From positions 231,674 through 295,673 of the forward strand of contig CAMLCZ010000002.1 in the NCBI GenBank assembly GCA_946478665.1: a DNA stretch of 64,000 nt. The letters run 5' to 3'. This document shows positions 57,154-64,000 of the stretch, one piece after another; within the stretch, counting starts at the first letter, position 1, and every line of letters begins with the position of its first letter. The notes below the pieces were generated by a model. The model was not told the origin of the DNA. It was given only the letters and a program-made list of their open reading frames with translations, and made no database searches. A program made the translations under genes and the position numbers. This DNA is from an uncultured Bartonella sp. GTDB taxonomy: Bacteria; Pseudomonadota; Alphaproteobacteria; Rhizobiales; Rhizobiaceae.

Positions 57154-57623
57154 ATAAATTCTATTGCGATAATTTCGTAACCACGGGCTCCACCAGGTGC
57201 ATTCACCTCGATAGAGTCACCTTTCTGTTTACCAATCAAAGCACGTGCAATAGGTGAGGAAATAGATATTTTGCCTTTTTTGACATCTGCTTCCTGATCA
57301 CCAACGATCTGATAGGTTTTTTCTTCTTCGGTATCTTCATCAATCAGCTTGACGGTTGCACCGAACTTTACCTTATCACCCGACATTTTTGCCACATCAA
57401 TGACTTCTGCACGTGTTACATAGTCCTCAAGTTCATTGATACGACCTTCATTATGACTTTGTGCTTCCTTTGCAGCATGGTATTCTGCATTTTCAGAAAG
57501 ATCCCCATGAGCCCGTGCTTCTGCAATCGCCTCAATGATACGTGGACGCTCGTCTTGCTGACGCCAACGAAGCTCTTCCTTGAGCTGAGCGTAACCTGCC
57601 GTCGTCATCGGATATTTTTCCAT
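57150..57623 (-). CDS. greA: Transcription elongation factor GreA
   Basis: This 157-residue factor has an N-terminal coiled coil ([53 protein letters not shown]) with the acidic tip GDLSENAEY, and a C-terminal FKBP-like domain ([39 protein letters not shown]). It rescues backtracked RNA polymerase by stimulating transcript cleavage. Its TGA overlaps the start of the downstream glycosyltransferase gene by four bases. Confidence 0.97.
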   Translation of the reverse strand: MEKYPMTTAGYAQLKEELRWRQQDERPRIIEAIAEARAHGDLSENAEYHAAKEAQSHNEGRINELEDYVTRAEVIDVAKMSGDKVKFGATVKLIDEDTEEEKTYQIVGDQEADVKKGKISISSPIARALIGKQKGDSIEVNAPGGARGYEIIAIEFI

Positions 57624-57934
57624 AGTCGTATCCTTTCCTTCCCTGCTGCATTTTTTAGAAGCATAAAAATAAACGGCCTCTAGGACTGCTCCCAGAACCC
57701 GTCTTATACGTTACCATATATCATATTAGCAAAATTTTTCATTCAAAATTTTATTTTCCCGATATCCACATGCGAATTAATAACAATGTGAAATTAATAA
57801 CAAGGTCAGATAACAGAATATCTCCGAATGATACAAAGTTTAATGGTAATAACGCATGGAACACTTTCGTTTTTTGTGACTTTTGCTTAATAACTCTCTA
57901 TAGGGTCTATAGAAATGTTTATCTTGAGGAAACA
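57624..57934. other. Divergent spacer between greA and the SH3-domain gene
   Basis: These 311 bases hold the promoters for greA (left) and the SH3 gene (right). An open frame runs through the right half into the SH3 gene, but it lacks a ribosome site and a signal peptide, so I treat it as leader. Nothing else is evident. Confidence 0.5.
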
Positions 57935-59089
57935 ATGAAAAAAATTCTGGGTTCCTTGCTGTTTGGCTCTTTCTTATTGGCCTCGACAGCATCAGACGCG
58001 GCGCAAGCTATAGCAACCGCCAAGATTAATTTCCGGGAAGGCCCGGGAACAAACTATGCCCTGCGCGGCACGATAGAAGCTGGTCAAGCAGTAGAAGTAC
58101 AGTCATGCCGTGGAAGTTGGTGCCAAATCAGTTATAATGTCCGCACGGGTTGGGCTGCGGCGCGCTATCTTGCTTTTAGTACCAGTGAAGTATTGTATAA
58201 TACTTATAAAAGTCCTTCCGAGATTTTAAAAAGCAGTGCAAGTAGTACTAAAGACAATACAGCCCAAACAACCAAGGCAAAACCAAAGGCGACTGCCCCA
58301 GTAAAAAAGACTACAAAAACCACAGCAAAAACCAATAGTGGTTCCGCGCCCGTCTATGCGGACTATCCAGAAGAACCGAGCTATCCAACGACCCAGACAT
58401 ATCCAACCTACTCACAATCCACTATTGTGAGCGGTGGTGGGTATTATTACGATGACGATTATGACGATTCACGCCGTTATCGCCAATATCGTGACAGATC
58501 ACCGCGTTGGGACGGGCATAACCGTCCACCGCCACGCGGTTGGAGCGATGATAGACGCGATCGTTGGGATAACAACCGGCGTGACCGGTGGGATAATGAC
58601 AGACGCGACCGTTGGGATGATGATAGAAATCGCCGGTCAGATAAGCATGACCGCAAAAAACATTCTAAGCCTGAACAACAAATGCCATCTCCACCAACGA
58701 GACCAGAGCCGCAGCATAAAAACGAGCCGCAACATAGACCTCAACAGGAAATGCCATCACCACCAGTACAGTCAGAAGCCCCTGCTAGACATGAACGGGA
58801 AGCGCCACCACAGCCAGTAAGACATGAGCCTGAACCAAGGCATGAAGCACCAATGCCATCTCCAGGAGATATGCCTTCACCCAGTGAACAGCATGTATCT
58901 GCACCACAGCCAGCCCCTGAACCACGACATGAGCCAGAGCAGCATCATGAACCAGAACCAAGACACGAGGCTGAAATGCCATCTCCAGGGGATATGCCTT
59001 CACCTAGTGCGCCATCAAATTCAAACAATGATGGTGGAGATTCTGGTATGCCCTCACCAGGCGACATGCCCTCACCAGGAGGCAATTGA
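57935..59089 (+). CDS. Exported SH3-domain protein with repetitive charged C-terminus
   Basis: This is a 384-residue protein. A signal peptide (KKILGSLLFGSFLLASTASDAAQ) is followed by a bacterial SH3 domain (INFREGPGTNYALRGTIEAGQAVEVQSCRGSWCQISYNVRTGWAAARYL), a Lys/Thr/Pro linker, an Arg/Asp-rich block with repeated RRDRWD[ND]xR units, and a His/Glu/Pro-rich tail with MPSPGDMPSPS repeated. The N-terminal domain is likely a cell-wall binding module; the rest is low-complexity and probably disordered. GAGGA five bases before the ATG at 57935 fixes the start. Its function is unknown. Confidence 0.82.
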   Translation: MKKILGSLLFGSFLLASTASDAAQAIATAKINFREGPGTNYALRGTIEAGQAVEVQSCRGSWCQISYNVRTGWAAARYLAFSTSEVLYNTYKSPSEILKSSASSTKDNTAQTTKAKPKATAPVKKTTKTTAKTNSGSAPVYADYPEEPSYPTTQTYPTYSQSTIVSGGGYYYDDDYDDSRRYRQYRDRSPRWDGHNRPPPRGWSDDRRDRWDNNRRDRWDNDRRDRWDDDRNRRSDKHDRKKHSKPEQQMPSPPTRPEPQHKNEPQHRPQQEMPSPPVQSEAPARHEREAPPQPVRHEPEPRHEAPMPSPGDMPSPSEQHVSAPQPAPEPRHEPEQHHEPEPRHEAEMPSPGDMPSPSAPSNSNNDGGDSGMPSPGDMPSPGGN

Positions 59090-59209
59090 TATTTCGTGAA
59101 ATTGCTGCCTGCCTTAATTCTTAAAAGGCGCATTGCTCCTAAAAAGGCATGGTTTTTGACCTTGATGACTTTGGAAACACGGCAAAAGCATAGAAATGGA
59201 AATATAAAC

Positions 59210-59247
59210 GATCTGACTGGTTTCATTATCGGTCAGATCTTTTTTTA
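59210..59247 (+). terminator. Intrinsic terminator after the SH3-domain gene
   Basis: An 8-bp stem (GATCTGAC / GTCAGATC, 59210-59217 and 59232-59239) with a 14-base loop is followed by T8. Confidence 0.88.
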
Positions 59248-59367
59248 TCCGCAAATCTTTCTAGAGAATTAAATTTATCTAACCAACTTGATGAAATTCG
59301 TTGCTTATACGGCGTTTTCAGAGAATTTCCTCTTTCAATTTATTTCATATATCCCATATAATGGGCT

Positions 59368-62169
59368 ATGACAGTCACGAAAAAAAAGCGTTCTGATAAA
59401 ACTTTGGCAACTGGCTTTTCGGAAGCTCCACAAATGCCTTTAGATGGTATTCCATTAACCGGAACTATTGCGGATTGGGCGGAAAGCATTAGTAAAGAGG
59501 CCGAAAAAGCCGCGAAAAAGCCCCAAAAGCTTAAATCACAAGCATCTAAGCCGCAGCAATCGAAGTCAAAGTCGCAGACAGCAAAATCACAGCAACCTGC
59601 GTTGCAGGCAAAAAAGTCTGGTAGAACGTCAAGGGGCACGTCAATTGGTGCTGCAGCAACCGCAAAACAACGTGCTGCAGCTGGCCTTAACCCTGTAGCG
59701 GGACTTGATGTTGGACTGGAGGATGCACCGTCCATATTGCCAAGCGGTGCAACCGCAACGGTAGAGGCGCTTTCTGCTTTGATAGCGTCAGGAAACCCAC
59801 TTTTTAAGAATGGTAAACTGTGGACACCGCACCGTCCCGTGCGCCCTCAAAAATCAGAAGGTGGCATTCCATTTAAAATGGAAACACCGTTTTTGCCGTC
59901 TGGAGATCAACCAACGGCTATAAAAGATCTTGTTGAAGGCATTAAAAGTGGCGATCGCACACAAGTTTTGTTGGGTGTAACGGGTTCTGGTAAAACTTAT
60001 ACGATGGCGAAAGTTATCGAAGAAACGCAAAGACCTGCTCTGATCCTTGCGCCAAACAAGACATTGGCTGCACAGCTTTATGGCGAGTTCAAGAGTTTTT
60101 TCCCAAATAATGCTGTTGAATATTTCGTATCCTATTACGATTATTATCAACCTGAAGCCTATGTTCCAAGATCAGATACTTATATAGAAAAAGAATCGTC
60201 GATCAATGAACAGATTGACCGTATGCGACATGCCGCGACCCGTGCTGTTCTTGAACGTGATGACGTGATTATTGTTGCCTCTGTCTCGTGTATCTATGGT
60301 ATTGGTTCGGTAGAAACCTATACCGCCATGACATTCCAGATGCAGGTTGGAGATAAGCTTGACCAACGCCAATTGTTGGCTGATCTGGTAGCGCAGCAAT
60401 ATCGCCGTCAAGATATCAACTTTGTACGTGGTTCATTCCGTGTTCGCGGAGATACAATCGAAATTTTCCCTGCCCACTTGGAAGACCGCGCTTGGCGCAT
60501 TTCTCTATTTGGTGATGAGATTGATACAATCACGGAATTTGACCCTCTGACAGGTAAAAAGACGGGTGATTTAAAATCCGTCAAAATTTACGCTAATTCA
60601 CACTATGTCACGCCACGCCCTACCCTGAATCAGGCGATCAAATCAATAAAAGCCGAACTGCGTGACAGACTTGATGAACTTAATCGTGCTGGACGTTTAC
60701 TGGAAGCACAAAGGTTGGAACAACGAACAACTTTTGATCTGGAAATGTTAGAGGCAACGGGTAGCTGTGCTGGCATTGAAAATTATTCCCGTTATCTTAC
60801 AGGCAGACAACCGGGTGAACCGCCACCCACCATGTTCGAATATATTCCAGACAATGCCATTATTTTCACCGATGAAAGCCACGTGACGATTCCGCAAATC
60901 GGTGGAATGTATCGCGGCGATTTCCGTCGTAAGGCAACATTGGCCGAATATGGGTTCCGTTTACCATCATGTATGGATAATCGACCTTTGCGGTTTGAGG
61001 AATGGGACGCCATGCGTCCTCAAACCATAACAGTGTCAGCCACCCCTGGTGCATGGGAAATGGAACAAGCCGGCGGTGTATTTGCCGAACAGGTTATTCG
61101 TCCAACTGGACTTATCGATCCACCAGTCGAAATTCGTCCTGCGCATAATCAGGTTGATGATGTTTTGGGCGAAATTCGCAAAACGGCGCAACAAGGTTAT
61201 AGAAGTCTTGTCACTGTTCTGACCAAACGTATGGCAGAAGATTTGACCGAATATCTTCATGAACAAGGTGTACGGGTTCGTTATATGCATTCCGATATTG
61301 ATACATTGGAACGCATTGAAATTATCCGTGACTTACGACTTGGTGCATTTGATGTTCTGGTTGGTATCAACTTGCTGCGTGAAGGGTTGGATATTCCTGA
61401 ATGTGGTTTCGTGGCAATTCTCGATGCCGATAAAGAAGGTTTCTTGCGCTCTGAAACCTCTCTTATCCAGACAATAGGGCGTGCCGCACGTAACGTGGAT
61501 GGCCGTGTTATATTATACGCCGACAACAAGACCGGCTCTATGGAACGTGCATTGGCAGAAACATCACGCCGTCGCGAAAAACAGCAAGCCTATAATGTTG
61601 AACATCATATCACGCCATCAAGTGTGAAAAAGAATATCTCTGATATTCTCGATTCCGTTTACGAACGTGATCATGTGCGAGCGGATATTTCAGAATTTGC
61701 CAATGACGGAAATATGGTTGGTAATAATCTTACCACCCACATTCAACATCTTGAAAAACTCATGCGCGATGCTGCTGCCGATCTCGACTTTGAGGAAGCG
61801 GCACGGTTACGCGATGAAATCAAGCGTTTGCAACAAACGGAATTGGCAATTTCCGATGATCCTTTAACCCGCAACGTTGAGAAAACAATTGAGGATAGCG
61901 TCAAAAAGGGTAAAGGCCTATTTGCTAAACCTGATCTCGATCATATGGGCCCCAATATGGACGTCGGCATTTTACGTAATGACGCAACATCTGGAAAATT
62001 CCGTAAAAATACGTTGGACGAAATGACAGTCAAACGGACGGAAATTCCAGCTGGTAACGATGCAAAGCCGGTCAAGCGTGAACGTATCGGTATTGGTTCG
62101 TTTGAAGATCCGGTAGATGTAGCCCGCAAGCGCCGTCGTCCAGGCAAAACGGGAAGACCTGGTCGGTAA
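59368..62169 (+). CDS. uvrB: Excinuclease ABC subunit UvrB
   Basis: This is a 933-residue protein. The UvrB core starts near residue 169 ([23 protein letters not shown]), with Walker [13 protein letters not shown] (about residue 202), the beta-hairpin region [12 protein letters not shown], the DESH box [15 protein letters not shown], motif [14 protein letters not shown], motif [11 protein letters not shown] and a C-terminal UVR coiled coil ([32 protein letters not shown]). It is the damage-verification helicase of nucleotide excision repair. The first 165 residues are a Lys/Ser/Gln-rich extension, and the tail past residue 820 is also extra; both are common in this order. Confidence 0.97.
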   Translation: MTVTKKKRSDKTLATGFSEAPQMPLDGIPLTGTIADWAESISKEAEKAAKKPQKLKSQASKPQQSKSKSQTAKSQQPALQAKKSGRTSRGTSIGAAATAKQRAAAGLNPVAGLDVGLEDAPSILPSGATATVEALSALIASGNPLFKNGKLWTPHRPVRPQKSEGGIPFKMETPFLPSGDQPTAIKDLVEGIKSGDRTQVLLGVTGSGKTYTMAKVIEETQRPALILAPNKTLAAQLYGEFKSFFPNNAVEYFVSYYDYYQPEAYVPRSDTYIEKESSINEQIDRMRHAATRAVLERDDVIIVASVSCIYGIGSVETYTAMTFQMQVGDKLDQRQLLADLVAQQYRRQDINFVRGSFRVRGDTIEIFPAHLEDRAWRISLFGDEIDTITEFDPLTGKKTGDLKSVKIYANSHYVTPRPTLNQAIKSIKAELRDRLDELNRAGRLLEAQRLEQRTTFDLEMLEATGSCAGIENYSRYLTGRQPGEPPPTMFEYIPDNAIIFTDESHVTIPQIGGMYRGDFRRKATLAEYGFRLPSCMDNRPLRFEEWDAMRPQTITVSATPGAWEMEQAGGVFAEQVIRPTGLIDPPVEIRPAHNQVDDVLGEIRKTAQQGYRSLVTVLTKRMAEDLTEYLHEQGVRVRYMHSDIDTLERIEIIRDLRLGAFDVLVGINLLREGLDIPECGFVAILDADKEGFLRSETSLIQTIGRAARNVDGRVILYADNKTGSMERALAETSRRREKQQAYNVEHHITPSSVKKNISDILDSVYERDHVRADISEFANDGNMVGNNLTTHIQHLEKLMRDAAADLDFEEAARLRDEIKRLQQTELAISDDPLTRNVEKTIEDSVKKGKGLFAKPDLDHMGPNMDVGILRNDATSGKFRKNTLDEMTVKRTEIPAGNDAKPVKRERIGIGSFEDPVDVARKRRRPGKTGRPGR

Positions 62170-62855
62170 CTTAAAAACTGTCTTCTTTTCAACAAAAATA
62201 ACGTGCGATAGTCGTCAGGAATGCTCCTCTTAATCAAGCTTACAACCGCATCCTTATCAGCTTGAGTGCTTAGATGGACTGCATTCACTGGCGATAGACT
62301 TTATAGATCGAATTTTTAGCGTTCATTACATGAAAAATGAAATATAACGGACTTTTTATTGCAAGTTATATTTGAAATTGACAGCTTTTTGCAATTCACG
62401 TCGAAAGCCTGTTGTTGCAGCTTTACACGCCCAATAATAAGAAAAATATAATATTTTGTCGGTAAATAATAGAAAAAATAGCTATGTTTTTATAATTCAA
62501 CAGAATTTTATACGATTACATTTCTACTCTTTTTAGCAATAAGTCTCACTGTTAAAAATATTTAAAACAATCTATTTGCTATTTTTTAAATAAATAAAAG
62601 AATTTCAATAAGAAAAGACTTGCCAAATTCTTGTTTTTAAAGCAATCTCATCTCGTTCGGGCATTTTACGAACATTGGAAGACCATTAACAGGCGCGCCA
62701 TGACCGCTATAAGTCTTGGGCCGGTGAAAACTGGTAAATAGAGTGCTTTCCAGACTTCAAGAACTGCCTGCATAGTGCCGTTTTGCGTATGGTGCGTTAG
62801 GCGGTTTTTAAAAAAATCAAACCTGACTTTCAGGTGGACTACAAGGAAACATTCT
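62170..62855. other. Long leader and intergenic region before the second cold-shock gene
   Basis: This 686-base region is AT-rich up to about 62640, then turns more GC-balanced (about 62640-62855), which suggests a long structured 5' leader for the cold-shock gene. GTTCG/CGAAC and CGTTTTGCG words allow small hairpins. No separate gene is seen. Confidence 0.5.
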
Positions 62856-63071
62856 ATGGCTCAGACCGGTGAAGTAAAGTTTTTCAACAATGACAAGGGT
62901 TTTGGTTTCATTAAGCCTGATGATGGCGGCGCGGATATATTTGTCCATATTTCAGCCGTTCAAGCTTCTGGTCTTACAGGCCTTAATGATGCACAAAAAG
63001 TTTCATTCGACACAGAACCTGATCGTCGTGGCAAAGGCCCGAAAGCTGTAAACATTTCCGTTATCGGCTAA
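62856..63071 (+). CDS. cspA: Cold-shock protein (CspA family), second copy
   Basis: This 71-residue single cold-shock domain protein has GEVKFFNNDKGFGFIKPDDGG (RNP-1) and DIFVHISAVQASGL (RNP-2). It is similar to, but clearly diverged from, the protein at 45171. The frame is open for 27 codons upstream, but AAGGAA before the ATG at 62856 and family length set the start. A terminator follows. Confidence 0.95.
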   Translation: MAQTGEVKFFNNDKGFGFIKPDDGGADIFVHISAVQASGLTGLNDAQKVSFDTEPDRRGKGPKAVNISVIG

Positions 63072-63096
63072 TAACCAATTCCTTTTAAAGTTTTTG

Positions 63097-63122
63097 AAAA
63101 CCGGGTCGATTGATCCGGTTTT
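63097..63122 (+). terminator. Intrinsic terminator of the second cold-shock gene
   Basis: An 8-bp stem (AAAACCGG / CCGGTTTT) with a 10-base loop and a T-run lies 25 bases after the coding region. Confidence 0.9.
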
Positions 63123-63265
63123 TTATTACACATGAATATATAATGTGATTAAAAAAGCTTATTAAGTTGGTGTTTACTATATTAATATGACTATATCATT
63201 CAGGTTGCGTTCATCTTTCAACAAATAGAATTGTTGCCATGAAACAAATCCAAAGGAGTTGCGCC

Positions 63266-63733
63266 ATGAATAAATTGATCAAAATAATGGTGCTTTCAAC
63301 GATCTCTGCTATGACAGTTGCTGCACCATTGGCAACAGCATCAGCACATGATTATTGGGACAGGCCAGGTCCACGTCACTGGGGCGGTCCAGGACCACGT
63401 TATTGGGATGGTCCACGTTACCATGACCATCATCACCATCATCACGGCAGCGGTAGAGCTGTTACAGCTGGTGTTGTTGGTTTGGCTGCAGGTGCTATTA
63501 TTGGTAGTGCTTTGTCTCAACCATCACAGCCACAGGTCATCTATCAGGCACCACCACCAGCTTATTATCCACCAGCTCCGGCCTATTATCCATCAGGCCC
63601 AACTGCCTATAAGCCGGTTTATCAACCGTGGACACCAGCATGGCATTCGTATTGCTCAAGCAAATACCGGTCATTCAATCCACGCACAGGAACCTATCGT
63701 GGTGTTGATGGACTAGACCATTTCTGTAATTAA
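63266..63733 (+). CDS. BA14K family exported protein
   Basis: This is a 155-residue protein with a signal peptide (NKLIKIMVLSTISAMTVAAPLATASA). It has a Trp/Gly/Pro-rich region with repeated RHWGGPGP/RYWDGP units, a His run (HDHHHHHHG), a hydrophobic glycine-rich segment (AGVVGLAAGAIIGSAL), a Tyr/Pro-rich stretch and the C-terminal BA14K motif CSSKYRSFNPRTGTYRGVDGLDHFC. Family members are surface or periplasmic, and the Brucella 14-kDa protein is immunogenic with lectin-like activity. AAGGAG before the ATG at 63266 sets the start. The His run may bind metals. Confidence 0.9.
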   Translation: MNKLIKIMVLSTISAMTVAAPLATASAHDYWDRPGPRHWGGPGPRYWDGPRYHDHHHHHHGSGRAVTAGVVGLAAGAIIGSALSQPSQPQVIYQAPPPAYYPPAPAYYPSGPTAYKPVYQPWTPAWHSYCSSKYRSFNPRTGTYRGVDGLDHFCN

Positions 63734-63760
63734 GTTCTATAGTTGAATTTTATAGATAAT

Positions 63761-63789
63761 ATCGTTTCCGGTTTTGTGCCGGAAACGAT
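63761..63789 (+). terminator. Intrinsic terminator of the BA14K-family gene
   Basis: An 11-bp perfect stem (ATCGTTTCCGG / CCGGAAACGAT) with a 7-base loop is followed by T5. Confidence 0.95.
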
Positions 63790-63945
63790 TTTTTATATGA
63801 CGCATCAAGTCAAAATCTATGTACGACATTAAGTTCAATCAATGAACCAATAAGACATATCAATTTCTGTCAGTTTGACAGAGGGCAATCACAATCCTTG
63901 TAAAAACTGGTTATGTAACCGTTCTTCACCAATAGTGCTAATCGG

Positions 63946-64000
63946 GGCACTGTTGCAAAGTTAGCGATGAGGCAGCCTTTTGTCTTATTCAAAGGCCTTA
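63946..64000 (-). mobile_element. IS26-like insertion sequence, transposase-3' end (cut by window)
   Basis: From 63946 the sequence starts with GGCACTGTTGCAAA, the 14-bp terminal inverted repeat of IS26 and close IS6-family relatives, and the next 41 bases match, as I recall it, the transposase-3' end of IS26. The last three bases (TTA) would be the complement of the tnpA stop, so the transposase is on the minus strand and continues beyond the window. The 8 bases before it (CTAATCGG) are the candidate target duplication. Only this end is visible. Confidence 0.85.

Overview
This window comes from a low-GC alphaproteobacterium of the Hyphomicrobiales (Rhizobiales), on the Bartonellaceae/Brucellaceae side. 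The support is gene content and gene order rather than any one marker. It has a BP26/Omp28-type SIMPL protein, a BA14K-family protein, a complete FtrABCD-type iron uptake operon, an alphaproteobacterial UvrB with a long N-terminal extension, and an order greA - lpsB-like glycosyltransferase - lrp - trkH - trxB - LsrB/VtlR-type LysR - AbcR-like sRNA - aspartate aminotransferase. Intergenic DNA is AT-rich. The exact genus cannot be fixed from sequence alone.

Layout. 1-11.8 kb: the 3' end of a polar amino-acid ABC ATPase gene; a four-gene oligopeptide-type ABC operon (minus strand); a VOC/glyoxalase-like gene; a tonB gene with an upstream promoter and a Fur-like palindrome; and a dehydrogenase pair (succinate-semialdehyde dehydrogenase plus type III Fe alcohol dehydrogenase) that could convert 4-hydroxybutyrate to succinate. 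12.4-23.2 kb: a candidate genomic island bounded by a 32-bp direct repeat (31/32 identical) containing the 3' end of a tRNA(CAU) gene. It holds a decayed winged-HTH gene and a tightly overlapped four-gene defence-like operon: a SNF2-type helicase with a possible PLD-like N-terminus, a DUF4391-like protein, a type III-like adenine methyltransferase (Mod) and a Res endonuclease/helicase. No integrase is visible.

23.4-38.6 kb is core chromosome: bp26, a YcgN-family gene, an HlyU-family gene, rpoD, dnaG, a small membrane protein, a GatB/YqeY protein, carA, a Tet-type MFS exporter, a zinc metallopeptidase and carB. Just downstream of carB lies a degraded fragment of carB itself. 39.4-42.7 kb is ftrABCD with a terminator-like hairpin between ftrA and ftrBCD. 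43.0-44.9 kb encodes a BacA/YddA-like ABC membrane protein whose nucleotide-binding motifs are destroyed.

45.2-49.5 kb: a cold-shock gene with a structured leader, then a cobalamin riboswitch. The riboswitch is followed by an undescribed 72-codon ORF made largely of 30-bp (10-residue) repeats, then a translationally coupled BtuFCD-like transporter and a pseudoazurin. 49.6-63.8 kb: aspartate aminotransferase, AbcR-like sRNA, LysR regulator, trxB, trkH, lrp, glycosyltransferase, greA, a repeat-rich SH3 protein, uvrB, a second cold-shock gene and a BA14K protein. The last 55 bases match, from memory, the transposase-3' end of IS26, which is unexpected in this kind of organism.

The most interesting points are the tRNA-bounded restriction island, the riboswitch-led repeat ORF with a B12-type transporter and pseudoazurin, the ATPase-dead ABC protein, and the IS26-like end. 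Short tandem duplications of 16 to 30 bp recur in several places and suggest frequent replication slippage in this genome.
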